DNA of 36,020 bases from Zoogloea sp. (GCA_023150095.1 JAKLLO010000031.1:1-36020), one strand, 5' to 3'; shown: positions 24,925 through 32,640, counted from the stretch's first letter. Translations and numbers: made by a program. The notes: a model not told the origin generated them from the sequence alone.

Positions 24925-24956
24925 TGCGAGTTGTTCGCAAATGAGAATTTATCGCA
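24925..24956 (-). promoter_or_regulatory. Tandem Fur-like boxes upstream of the cytochrome/flavin operon
   Basis: TGCGAGTTGTTCGCA (24925-24939) and TGAGAATTTATCGCA (24942-24956) are two adjacent 7-1-7 Fur-type sites. The second shares its core with the site before fbpA at 1872. They lie in the 269-base gap between the cytochrome gene and the rhodanese gene, which read away in the same direction, so they belong to the cytochrome operon promoter. The rest of the gap holds nothing else that I can recognise. Confidence 0.6.
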
Positions 24957-25062
24957 CTTTATGAAATCGACAGCACTTCGTCAATGCCCATGAGCCGATA
25001 AGGGTGATTTTTATGAGGCAGATTTGACGGCGCGCAGCATCTGCGCGCCCGCTGAGCGGCGA

Positions 25063-25443
25063 TCAGTCGAAAGAGGGCATCGCAGGCTTGGCAACCGACT
25101 TGCCAGCCGCAACCCAGGCGTCGAAACCACCTGCAATGGACTGCACCTGGAGATAGCCCATCTCCTGCAACGCGGCGGCGGCAAGCGCAGCGCGACCACT
25201 GGTCTTGCAGTACAGAACGATCGAGATATCCCGGGCGGCAAGTTCTGGCGTGCCGCTCACGCGAAACTCCAGCATTCCCCGGGAAATGTGGACGGCGCCG
25301 GGAATATGCCCGGCCGCGTATTCGTCGGCCTCCCGCACGTCGATCAGCACTTGCGCGTCGCGGATTGCCTGCTCGGCATCCGCGACGGAGACCTCCTGGA
25401 TCCTGCTTTTGGCTGAAAGTACGAGGTCGTGAGCAGATTTCAT
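25063..25443 (-). CDS. Rhodanese-domain protein
   Basis: A 126-residue single-domain rhodanese. LIDVREADEYAAGHIPGAVHI (split around the conserved DVRE and GHIPGA) and the active-site loop YCKTSGRAAL with Cys79 are the family marks. It should bind and transfer sulfane sulfur in the cytoplasm; no signal peptide is seen. A good ribosome site (AAGGAGAA) precedes the ATG. It is divergent from a methyltransferase gene, with a perfect dyad between them, which suggests control by a sulfur- or metal-sensing repressor. Confidence 0.9.
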   Translation of the reverse strand: MKSAHDLVLSAKSRIQEVSVADAEQAIRDAQVLIDVREADEYAAGHIPGAVHISRGMLEFRVSGTPELAARDISIVLYCKTSGRAALAAAALQEMGYLQVQSIAGGFDAWVAAGKSVAKPAMPSFD

Positions 25444-25505
25444 GATGCGTATTCTCCTTGAGGAACGAAGCGCGGCGGAATCGCCAGACGCAAAGCAGCT
25501 ATTAT

Positions 25506-25521
25506 ATTAGCAATCGCTAAT
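25506..25521. promoter_or_regulatory. Perfect dyad ATTAGC-N4-GCTAAT, candidate operator
   Basis: ATTAGC (25506-25511), AATC, GCTAAT (25516-25521) stands in an AT-rich stretch in the 214-base gap between the divergent rhodanese and methyltransferase genes. Size and symmetry suit a winged-helix repressor of the ArsR type, several of which control rhodanese genes. The regulator gene is not in the window. Confidence 0.5.
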
Positions 25522-25657
25522 TTTAAGATGTTAGTCCAGCACGATCCGCCAACCCGCAAGGCGTACGAGTCGCGATCGGAACGAAGTCAGGCTTGAGCCG
25601 TCTGTTCAGAAGGACATCTCACGCGACAGACAACCATATCGACCGAGGAGAAAAGCC

Positions 25658-26287
25658 ATGAGTCAGGAGAGCATCTGGAGCACACGCTACCGCGAGGCCG
25701 GCGAGGACTACCTTTTCGGCACCGAGCCGAACCGCTTTCTGGCCCGACGTCAGGGCTTGCTTGAGAACGGGAAGACCGCGCTGTCGGTTGCCGACGGCGA
25801 AGGCCGGAACTCCGTCTGGCTGGCCGAGCAGGGCCTGGACGTCACCGCAATCGAGATCTCTGCGGTTGCCATCGAAAAGGCCCGGAGACTGGCTGCCGGG
25901 CGCAAGGTGAGCGTGGACTTCATCCAGGCCGACATGCTGGCGCCGGGTTGGCCTCCGGAAACGATGCAAGGCCGATTCGACTGGGTGATCGGCGTCTTCA
26001 TCCAGTTTGTCGGCCCGGAATGGCGGGAGCGTCAGTTTGAGGTGATGAAGGCGCTGACCGCACCCGGCGGCTGCATCCTGCTGCAGGGTTATACGCCTGA
26101 GCAGCTCGAATACCGCACCGGCGGCCCCTCGGCGGTGGAAAACCTTTACACCGAAGACATCCTGCGCGACGCGTTTTCGGACTGGACGATTGAGGAGTTG
26201 GTGAGCTACGAGGAAGACATCACCGAAGGCGCCGGCCACAAAGGCCGCTCGGCACTGATCGGCATGGTGGCGCGAAAACCCGTTTGA
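25658..26287 (+). CDS. Class I SAM-dependent methyltransferase (TehB/thiopurine-methyltransferase-like)
   Basis: The 209-residue protein opens WSTRYREAGEDYLFGTEPNRFL, the start typical of small TehB/TPMT-like methyltransferases. Motif I is SVADGEGRNSVWLAEQG (~43-59), followed by the acidic strand-2 end VTAIEISAVAIEKAR, and FIQADML and FDWVIGVF further on. Such enzymes methylate oxyanions, thiols or chalcogenides. An AGGAGAAAAGCC ribosome site supports the ATG. The divergent rhodanese gene hints at a role with reduced sulfur or selenium/tellurium compounds, by inference. Confidence 0.85.
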   Translation: MSQESIWSTRYREAGEDYLFGTEPNRFLARRQGLLENGKTALSVADGEGRNSVWLAEQGLDVTAIEISAVAIEKARRLAAGRKVSVDFIQADMLAPGWPPETMQGRFDWVIGVFIQFVGPEWRERQFEVMKALTAPGGCILLQGYTPEQLEYRTGGPSAVENLYTEDILRDAFSDWTIEELVSYEEDITEGAGHKGRSALIGMVARKPV

Positions 26288-26338
26288 TCTTCCATGTGAC
26301 GGCGCCGGGCTCATCAAGCGGACTCGGCGCGCGACTGA

Positions 26339-26362
26339 CTTTTGGGGGTTGCGCCCCAAAAG
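26339..26362 (+). terminator. Hairpin after the methyltransferase gene
   Basis: CTTTTGGGG (26339-26347) pairs with CCCCAAAAG (26354-26362). A T-rich stretch (GGTTTTTA) begins only six bases later, so it is a likely but imperfect terminator. Confidence 0.5.
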
Positions 26363-26680
26363 CGTCGGTTTTTACCTCACTTACACATATTCTGAAAATT
26401 ACTGTTTTCAGAAGTTAAGAGTAATGGGCAGGCCAGCGTCCACGCCTGCGTACAGTCCGGTTACCAGCCCTTCCTGCGCCCTGCGTTGCTGCTGACGGTC
26501 GTCGGCGCGGATTGTCCGTTCGTCGGCCCACGAGAGCCGCCGTGAAATCGGGCGGCGCCGCACATCGCGGGCCGACACCCTTGCTGGGACTGGCGCGGCC
26601 GCAATCCGGACGTCGCTGCCGCGACAGAACATTCAACAAAACCCGATTTGCCTATGGATAACAGATATCGCCGGCTCCGC
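26363..26680. other. Intergenic stretch with no supported gene
   Basis: Two overlapping minus-strand frames of 74 codons (26408-26632 and 26415-26639) are present. Neither has a ribosome site or a recognisable domain, and the first begins directly after a stop codon. They may be decayed coding sequence or chance frames in GC-rich DNA. An AT-rich patch lies at 26380-26425. I see no RNA gene here. Confidence 0.4.
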
Positions 26681-26718
26681 TACAATGGCCCGGACCCTAT
26701 TTCGAGCGCTATTCGGAG
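26681..26718 (+). promoter_or_regulatory. Probable -10 and ribosome site of the phage-like operon
   Basis: TACAAT at 26681-26686 is a good -10 hexamer; the -35 is weak. GGAG at 26715-26718 sits three bases before the ATG at 26722. Together they suggest that the three-gene cassette has its own promoter. Confidence 0.4.
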
Positions 26719-26721
26719 ACC

Positions 26722-27897
26722 ATGGCGACACCCGTAAACGACACCTATACCGTACCCGCAGGCCAGCCGATCAACGCAGGCCGATCGGTCTCGGTGGCTG
26801 CCCCCGACGCGACTGGCGGCACACTGGCACAACTGCTGGCAGGCTGGTCCGGCACCGGATTTCAACTCCTCACGACGCTTCCCGAGCTACCGATCTACGA
26901 TGCGTCCGGACACGCTGGCAGTGCCTGGGATGAGGCTCGACAGCGCCTGTGGATCTTCGGCGCGGAAACCCACGGCACCGCCCAGACCCGCAACGCCATC
27001 TACTGCTGGGACGCCCGGGATGGTCTCCTGAAGCGCCAGTACGCTCCCGACCCCTGCCCTGGCGCCTACCATGTAAGCGCTGACGGGTATCTCTATGCCG
27101 ATGCGGGCAACACGCGGCCCTGGGGCATGCACGCATTCCGAACCCTGTGGTTCGATTCGGCGACAAAGGAAGTCGGCGTTGCTTACGATGCCTTCGACCA
27201 CGCAATGTGGACGCCACCGTTCGATCCGCCGGCCATCGACATCAACAGCCGGAAGTGCCCGTTCTGGTACTACAGCACCGTTACCGGAAAATGGCGCAAG
27301 CAGGACTCGACCGAGATCACTGCGTTCAACCGCGCCAGCACGGGCTCCGCGGTTGCGCGCGTAAGCGGCGACGGCTGGTATCGGGTCGACGGCCCCTACA
27401 TCACCCACCTGACCGAAGACGGGCTCACGCGTAACGTGGCAAGCCATTTCGGCAAGACACCCCCGCTCATCCAGCACTACGCCCACGTGGTCGGCCGTCA
27501 CATCGTCCAGGTCGGCGGCTACTACGACACGCCGGCCACCTACCTGGGTTCGGTTCACCCCCTGGACGACCTCGCCGCGTCCCGGGTGCTGATGGTGTCG
27601 GCTTTCCCAGCCCTCGCCGGCTGGGATGTCTCCAACAGCTGGTCGGCCGCGATGCCCGGCGGCCGGATCGTCTTCGGCGCACAGCAGACCGGCACGGGCA
27701 GCATCGGCGCGTTCATCCTCGACTGGAACAGGGGCACGCCGACCGTAACCGACACCGGCCACCGGCTCGGCATCACCACCGTCCGCACGGTGGACCACTA
27801 CGAACTCAAGGCCGCCTGGTCGGCCACCCACAACTGCGCCATTTTCATCACCAACCGGATGGGCGCAGGCGAAAAGGTTTTCGGACTGAGGATTTGA
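26722..27897 (+). CDS. Phage-like beta-propeller/Kelch-type protein, unknown function
   Basis: I do not recognise a specific family for this 391-residue protein. It has no signal peptide and starts MATPVNDTYTVPAGQPINAG, like phage tail or head-decoration proteins. Repeated short strands with Gly-Trp/Tyr patterns (SAWDEARQRLWIFGAE, GDGWYRVDGPYITHL, HVVGRHIVQVGGYYD, PGGRIVFGAQQTG) suggest a beta-propeller of Kelch type. The next gene starts six bases on, and encodes a LamG/FN3 protein typical of phage fibres. A role in receptor binding or virion decoration of a prophage remnant or tail-like particle is inferred. Confidence 0.6.
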   Translation: MATPVNDTYTVPAGQPINAGRSVSVAAPDATGGTLAQLLAGWSGTGFQLLTTLPELPIYDASGHAGSAWDEARQRLWIFGAETHGTAQTRNAIYCWDARDGLLKRQYAPDPCPGAYHVSADGYLYADAGNTRPWGMHAFRTLWFDSATKEVGVAYDAFDHAMWTPPFDPPAIDINSRKCPFWYYSTVTGKWRKQDSTEITAFNRASTGSAVARVSGDGWYRVDGPYITHLTEDGLTRNVASHFGKTPPLIQHYAHVVGRHIVQVGGYYDTPATYLGSVHPLDDLAASRVLMVSAFPALAGWDVSNSWSAAMPGGRIVFGAQQTGTGSIGAFILDWNRGTPTVTDTGHRLGITTVRTVDHYELKAAWSATHNCAIFITNRMGAGEKVFGLRI

Positions 27898-27903
27898 TCT
27901 GAC

Positions 27904-29454
27904 ATGGCACTGGCTCTGAATGCTTTCCACCCGCTGGCCACGCACGTAAAGGTGCTGATCGGCGTCGATCCCGCCACGGGCACCCTCGTGGAACTGGCCC
28001 GCGCGGGCGTCACCTTCACCCTCGATGCCGGCGTATCGGGCTCGGTGGATACCCCGATCGGCAAGGGCATCCGCTGCACCGGCTCCGGCACGGACTCGAA
28101 AGGGTTCAGCTTCACCGATTACTCGATCGCCACCCAGGTTGCCCACGAAGGCACCCTGTTCATCGTCATCAGCAAGATGACGGCCTTTGGCAGCAACGGC
28201 TCCCAACCGATCCGCCTGCCGGGCAGCACGCTGGCCTCCAACGCGATGATGGTCGGCTTCAGCCAGACCACCGGCAACGTCGGTCTCAACGACGGCAACC
28301 TGAGCAGCGCGCTCGCCGAAATCAGCCCGACACGCAACATCGTTGGCGACAACCAGTGGCACTCGTTCGCCCTTCAGCAATGGAGCGCCGGCGGATGGAC
28401 AGCCCTCAACGGCGCACTCTTCATGGACGGCGCCGATACCGGCATTGCCATGTCCAACAAGCCCGCCGACCGCATGCACCTCAACGGCTTCGCGCGGAAC
28501 ATGTCCACCTCGTGGGCCGGCGATTTCGTCTGGCTTGCCTTCTTCGACAAGAAGCTGACCGCCGCAGAGATTTCGGGCCTGCACGCCAGCATCGGCGCCG
28601 GAAACGCCTTTGCGCTCGTCACTGGAAGTGGCGCCGTCGCCACCCCGCCCGCCGGCACCGTCACGATCAGTGCGGTCACACCGACCACCACCACCGTAAC
28701 GGTTGCCTACAGTTACAGCGCCACCGATGCCACAGGCTACGAATTTCGTCTGAACGGCGGCACGGCAAGCGCCCTTGGCCCCTCCCCCGCCACACTCTCC
28801 GGCCTTGTGGCGGGCACCAGCTACAGCCTCGAGATTCGTGCAACGAACGCTTCCGGCGCCGGAGCCTGGTCGGCGATCCGTAGTTTCACGACAGCCACCA
28901 CACCGCCGGCCGACACCACTGCGCCCACACTGGGCGGCACCATCACCATCAGTGCGCTTGGCGCCACCGGCTACACCGCCACATGGCCAGCCGCGACCGA
29001 CAACGTCGCCGTCACCGGCTACGAATATCGGCTCAACGCCGCCGCCACCTGGACAACCACTGGCACCGCGACGACGGCCAGCATCTCCGGCCGGACGCCC
29101 GGCACAACCGACACGCTTGAGGTACGAGCATTAGATGCGGCCGGTAATCGCTCAGCAGCCATCTCCAGGACGGTCACGCTCGCTGCCGCGACAGCCGGCG
29201 CACGGCTTGCCGTCGCAGATCCGCTCAAGAACAACGCCGGCGCCGTTCACGCCAACCTGACCGGCGTCATTGCCACCGTGCTGCGCGCATCGGACTTGGC
29301 CGCAGTTGCCACAGTCAGCGGCCTGACCACAAACAGCAGCGGCGTCCTCGCCAGCATCAGCCACGCCTCTATTGTCGCCGGCACGCAATATCACCTCGCA
29401 CTCAAGACCGCAGGAGGCGGCGTCGGCATCACCGGCCCGATCACCGCATCATGA
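27904..29454 (+). CDS. LamG-like and fibronectin type III protein, phage fibre-like
   Basis: The 516-residue protein has an N-terminal ~240-residue concanavalin/LamG-like domain (NQWHSFALQQWSAGGWTALNG and AGDFVWLAFFDKKLTAAEI are characteristic, the latter the usual end of phage LamG domains), then two fibronectin type III domains (~245-335 and ~345-435; TGYEFRLNGG, TSYSLEIRATNASG, VTGYEYRLNAA, DTLEVRALDAAGN), and a C-terminal beta-rich domain. No signal peptide. Such mosaics are common in phage tail fibres and head decorations that bind surfaces or glycans. It overlaps the following gene by four bases. Confidence 0.75.
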   Translation: MALALNAFHPLATHVKVLIGVDPATGTLVELARAGVTFTLDAGVSGSVDTPIGKGIRCTGSGTDSKGFSFTDYSIATQVAHEGTLFIVISKMTAFGSNGSQPIRLPGSTLASNAMMVGFSQTTGNVGLNDGNLSSALAEISPTRNIVGDNQWHSFALQQWSAGGWTALNGALFMDGADTGIAMSNKPADRMHLNGFARNMSTSWAGDFVWLAFFDKKLTAAEISGLHASIGAGNAFALVTGSGAVATPPAGTVTISAVTPTTTTVTVAYSYSATDATGYEFRLNGGTASALGPSPATLSGLVAGTSYSLEIRATNASGAGAWSAIRSFTTATTPPADTTAPTLGGTITISALGATGYTATWPAATDNVAVTGYEYRLNAAATWTTTGTATTASISGRTPGTTDTLEVRALDAAGNRSAAISRTVTLAAATAGARLAVADPLKNNAGAVHANLTGVIATVLRASDLAAVATVSGLTTNSSGVLASISHASIVAGTQYHLALKTAGGGVGITGPITAS

Positions 29455-29870
29455 GCATCCGCATCGACACCAATCCGCTGATTGCCGGAGCAGTCGTCGT
29501 TGGCTCGCCAGGCCTGGGCGTGATCGCCGAAAACATTCCATCGAGCGGGGATAACGGCCCTTCCATCCTGTACAACGACATCGCGCTCCCCGCCGACGCC
29601 GGCAAGGAAATCCGCGCCTACATGACAACCTGGCCCAGCGGCGGGACCCTCGATATCGGCGAAGACGGCAGCTTCACCTACTCCGGCGTCTCCAGCACCT
29701 TCCGCTACCAGTTGTACGTCGACGGCGTGGCTGTCGGAACTCCCGCGACCGTGACGCTGACTATCGGGAGCGAGACTTCCGTCCTGCCGGGCTATCCCAA
29801 CCCTTCTGACGTCCGGGCTGGCGTGGTCTATGGGCCAAACAGCGAGTACATCGGCACGCTATCGGTCTGA
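29451..29870 (+). CDS. Small phage-structural-like protein (139 aa)
   Basis: The 139-residue product starts inside the preceding stop (ATGA) and is translationally coupled. A central Ig-like segment (GTLDIGEDGSFTYSGVSSTF) and the C-terminal GYPNPSDVRAGVVYGPNSEYIGTL resemble the 'DVRxGVxYG...GTL' ends of phage tail and fibre proteins. It has no signal peptide. Function unknown; probably a partner of the fibre-like protein encoded before it. Nothing else phage-like (integrase, capsid, lysis) is visible between here and the tRNA. Confidence 0.6.
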   Translation: MSIRIDTNPLIAGAVVVGSPGLGVIAENIPSSGDNGPSILYNDIALPADAGKEIRAYMTTWPSGGTLDIGEDGSFTYSGVSSTFRYQLYVDGVAVGTPATVTLTIGSETSVLPGYPNPSDVRAGVVYGPNSEYIGTLSV

Positions 29871-29917
29871 TGGTTGATTGACATCGCAATTTGTAGACGT
29901 TGAATGATCATTAGGGC

Positions 29918-29946
29918 TTGGCAAAACGATTATCGATGTCTATAAT
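29918..29946 (+). promoter_or_regulatory. Promoter of tRNA-Pro
   Basis: TTGGCA (29918-29923), 17 bases, TATAAT (29941-29946) is a near-consensus sigma-70 promoter ending 11 bases before the tRNA. Confidence 0.85.
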
Positions 29947-29956
29947 GCGCAGCTTG

Positions 29957-30034
<78 letters not shown>

Positions 30035-30050
30035 AAAGAATCAAGCAGTT

Positions 30051-30076
30051 AGGCCAGTCTTCGGACTGGCCTTTTT
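30051..30076 (+). terminator. Terminator of tRNA-Pro
   Basis: AGGCCAGTC (30051-30059), tetraloop TTCG, GACTGGCCT (30064-30072) and TTTT form a classical rho-independent terminator 16 bases after the tRNA CCA. Confidence 0.9.
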
Positions 30077-30495
30077 GCTTTTGATGATCTGAAGCCGCAG
30101 CGCTTACGTTTTGGCTACGGCAAGACGAAGTCTTAGGTCTCTGGTAAGACCGATCCCACCAGTAATCGAGAAAAAACGCGATAGCCCCTGGAAGCGCTGA
30201 CCGTCAGCACGATTCATTCTGATAAACGCGCGATTTACTCGGGTGCCGTGGCTGTCTTCCTTTCCAACTCAAACCCCAGCTCCAGATTCATTCGCTCGCC
30301 TCGACCCTATTCTCCGTAACCCGAACAAGCGCATCCAGCCGCTCCCCTTCTCTTGTGGATGTACGCCAGAACGCGGGCAATGGCTCGCCCCGGTCCTCGG
30401 TCCTTGGGCATGCAGCGCCCAACTCGCTCCGTGCCCGTGACCCCACCGCCGAACCGCGCTAATCTCGCCCCTCGTTTCCCCTCGCCCCATCCGTC
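30077..30495. other. Intergenic region after tRNA-Pro without a supported gene
   Basis: About 420 bases lower in GC than the flanks. Visible structures are GTCTTA...TAAGAC (30132-30152 region) and GCTGAC-C-GTCAGC at 30196-30208. A 65-codon frame at 30243-30440 has no ribosome site and no family features. The position directly after a tRNA would suit relics of an integrated element, but no integrase or repeat of the tRNA end is found. Confidence 0.4.
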
Positions 30496-31587
30496 ATGAC
30501 TTCACCGGCACCCCGCCGCCGCGCCATCGACATCGTCCGCGACGAGCTGCGCCAGCTTGTCACCGTCAAGCCCAGCGACCGGCCCTGGCAGATGCCTTTT
30601 GCCGCAGCGCTGGCCAACGGGCTGCCGCTTTTTGTGGGTGCGTTTTTCGGGCATCTGGAATACGGACTGATCTCGTCCCTGGGCGGGTTGGTGTTCCTTT
30701 ACTTGCCGGATACGCCCATGGCCCACCGCATGGTGTCGCTGATGGCCACGGCCTTCGGGATGATCGCCTGCTACGCCCTGGGGGTGATGAGCCACCTCCT
30801 ACCGGCGGTGATGACGCCGGTGCTCACCTTTATCGCCATCCTGGTGACGATGGTGTGCCGTTTTTACCGGGTGGGCATCCCGGGCAGCCTGTTCTTCATC
30901 ATGGCCGCGGCGATCGGCGCCTATTCGCGGGGCGACATCCTGCAAATCCCCCAGAAGGTCGGCCTGATCGCCATGGGCAGCCTGCTGGCCTGCCTGATCG
31001 CCTTCTTCTACAGCCTGTTCATCCTCAGCCGGCGCGCGCCCCGGCCGGTCGAGCCGCTGCCGCCTGCCACCTTTGATTTCGTGATCTTCGACTCGCTGGT
31101 GATCGGCCTGGCGGTGGGCTTGTCCCTCGCCCTCGCCCAGCTCTTGCAGATGGAAAACGCCTACTGGGTGCCGATCAGCTGTCTTGCGGTGATCCAGGGG
31201 ATGTCGCTGCGCGCGGTGTGGGAGAAGCAGCTCCATCGCCTGCTCGGCACCGCCATCGGGCTGGTGCTGTCGTGGGCGCTGCTGTCGCTGCCGCTGGAGA
31301 AATGGAGCATCGCGGTGACGATCACCCTGCTTGCCTTCATCATCGAGACCGCCGTGGTGCGCCACTACGGCTTTGCCGCGATCTTCATCACCCCGCTCAC
31401 CCTGCTGCTGGCCGAAGCCGGCAAGCTGGGCCAGCTTGATCCGGGCCTGCTAGTGCAGGCGCGCTTCCTCGATACGCTGCTAGGCTGCGCGGTCGGGCTC
31501 GCTGGGGGCGTGTGCCTGCACGACCCACGCATCCGGCGCGCCCTCGGCAATCCCATCCGGCGCCTGCTGGGCATTCGACCCGACTAG
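30496..31587 (+). CDS. FUSC-family inner-membrane protein
   Basis: The 363-residue protein has two blocks of about five to six hydrophobic helices (from ~35 to 180 and ~200 to 345). The C-terminal block, with YWVPISCLAVIQGMSLRAVWEKQLHRLLGT (conserved R-x5-R-x2-GT pattern) and FLDTLLGCAVGL, matches the FUSC (fusaric acid resistance/aromatic acid exporter) signature shared with YccS and AaeB. It probably exports aromatic acids or related compounds, or acts with a periplasmic adaptor; none is encoded nearby. No ribosome site stands out before the ATG. It lies just upstream of the broken mutS. Confidence 0.85.
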   Translation: MTSPAPRRRAIDIVRDELRQLVTVKPSDRPWQMPFAAALANGLPLFVGAFFGHLEYGLISSLGGLVFLYLPDTPMAHRMVSLMATAFGMIACYALGVMSHLLPAVMTPVLTFIAILVTMVCRFYRVGIPGSLFFIMAAAIGAYSRGDILQIPQKVGLIAMGSLLACLIAFFYSLFILSRRAPRPVEPLPPATFDFVIFDSLVIGLAVGLSLALAQLLQMENAYWVPISCLAVIQGMSLRAVWEKQLHRLLGTAIGLVLSWALLSLPLEKWSIAVTITLLAFIIETAVVRHYGFAAIFITPLTLLLAEAGKLGQLDPGLLVQARFLDTLLGCAVGLAGGVCLHDPRIRRALGNPIRRLLGIRPD

Positions 31588-31696
31588 CGCGACTGGTAAG
31601 ATTCGCACCTTGCCGCCGGCACCCGACGCCGGCCACCGAACGACACGCAGCCCCACCCGCTGCCGCAAACCGCGCCACCACCCGACACACCCACCC

Positions 31697-31825
31697 GTGA
31701 CCACGCCGACCCCCAGCCCCCGCCGCGGACGCCCGCCCAAGTCAGCCCAGCCTGCCGTCCCCGCCGACGACGACGAAATCAGCCAGCACACCCCGATGAT
31801 GGTTCAATATCCCGGAATGATTTAA
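31697..31825 (+). pseudogene. mutS: 5' fragment of DNA mismatch-repair gene mutS, interrupted
   Basis: A GTG start at 31697 opens 42 codons. After a Pro/Arg-rich leader, residues 24-38 read DDDEISQHTPMMVQY, which matches the start of bacterial MutS proteins (…HTPMMxQY followed by LRxKAxHPDxLLFYRMGDFYELF). Here QY is followed instead by PGMI and a stop, and base composition changes at the same place. The remaining ~850 codons of MutS are absent from the next 4.2 kb. The simplest reading is insertion of a mobile element near 31803-31815. Whether the downstream part survives beyond the window, or an intact copy is elsewhere, cannot be seen. Confidence 0.75.
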
Positions 31826-31939
31826 ATACCTAGCTATTTCGCGGCTTCCGGGCTCGCGCCACGCGCTCCGGGAAGCCTCCGGGAAGCGCCGAGGCGGCGG
31901 CGCTTGGCGGCAAATGGCGAAGCTAAAGGAGAAGACAGC

Positions 31940-32563
31940 ATGCGCGTTGCCACGGCCAAAGGCCTAGAACGTTGGCGGAAAACGGGCGGCGAGCTCGACG
32001 CCCAAGGGGCTACCCTTCCGGGAATAAAGCTCGAGCGCTTCCAGCTTTTCGGGGCGAACTTCAACGAGGCCGACCTCGAGGAAGCAAGCTTCGCGGGAAT
32101 GGAGCTTATTCGCATAAGCTTCGTCGGAGCCAACCTTCGGCGAGCGAAGTTCCCAAAGGCCGCCATGGCCGACGTGGATTTTGCCGGAGCGAAGTTGAAA
32201 GGGGCGAAACTCGAAGAGGCGATGTTCAATTTGACCGACTTCTCCGACGCCGACCTTGAGAAGGCGAACCTGCGCCGCAGTCGCTCGGCCGGGGCCCACT
32301 TCAACCGGGCCAACTTGGCCGGCGCCGACTTGACCGGAGCCAAAATTCGGGCGATTTTTTCCGGGGCCAACTTTTCCGGAGCGAAGGCCGCGAAGGCGGA
32401 CTTTTCCGGCTCCGTCCTCGACGACGAGGCCCTGCTCTACCTTGCGAGCCATGGAGCAAAATTCGACGATGAGCAACAAGCCCGGCTAGCCGCCTTGGAG
32501 CAAGACGAGATCCTTGCGGCCATCCCGGCGCCGACGGCTAGCAAGACCTCCGGAGGGCTTTGA
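31940..32563 (+). CDS. Pentapeptide-repeat protein
   Basis: The 207-residue protein consists from ~residue 22 to ~160 of A-[DN]-[LF]-x-x units (GANFNEADLEEASF, GANLRRAKF, GAKLKGAKLEEAMF, DADLEKANLRR, NRANLAGADLTGAKI, GANFSGAKAAKADF), which fold as a right-handed quadrilateral beta-helix. A short helical tail follows (DDEALLYLASHGAKFDDEQQ). Such proteins include DNA mimics that shield gyrase (Qnr, MfpA) and many of unknown role. The ATG at 31940 has a good AAGGAGA site eight bases upstream. It is the first gene inside the element, before the restriction enzyme. A role as DNA-mimic antirestriction or gyrase-protecting protein is possible but unproven. Confidence 0.88.
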   Translation: MRVATAKGLERWRKTGGELDAQGATLPGIKLERFQLFGANFNEADLEEASFAGMELIRISFVGANLRRAKFPKAAMADVDFAGAKLKGAKLEEAMFNLTDFSDADLEKANLRRSRSAGAHFNRANLAGADLTGAKIRAIFSGANFSGAKAAKADFSGSVLDDEALLYLASHGAKFDDEQQARLAALEQDEILAAIPAPTASKTSGGL

Positions 32564-32640
32564 GGGGGGCCTCGCTGGTCGCACACTGGAACCCATCCAT
32601 GACAATCGGTTGTAACCAACTCCAGGTCCGGCTACAGTCA

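Noticed and set aside
26887..28584. 565-codon minus-strand open frame
   Set aside because: Antisense to the phage-like genes, no domain, typical GC shadow composition; the plus-strand frames have ribosome sites and recognisable folds.
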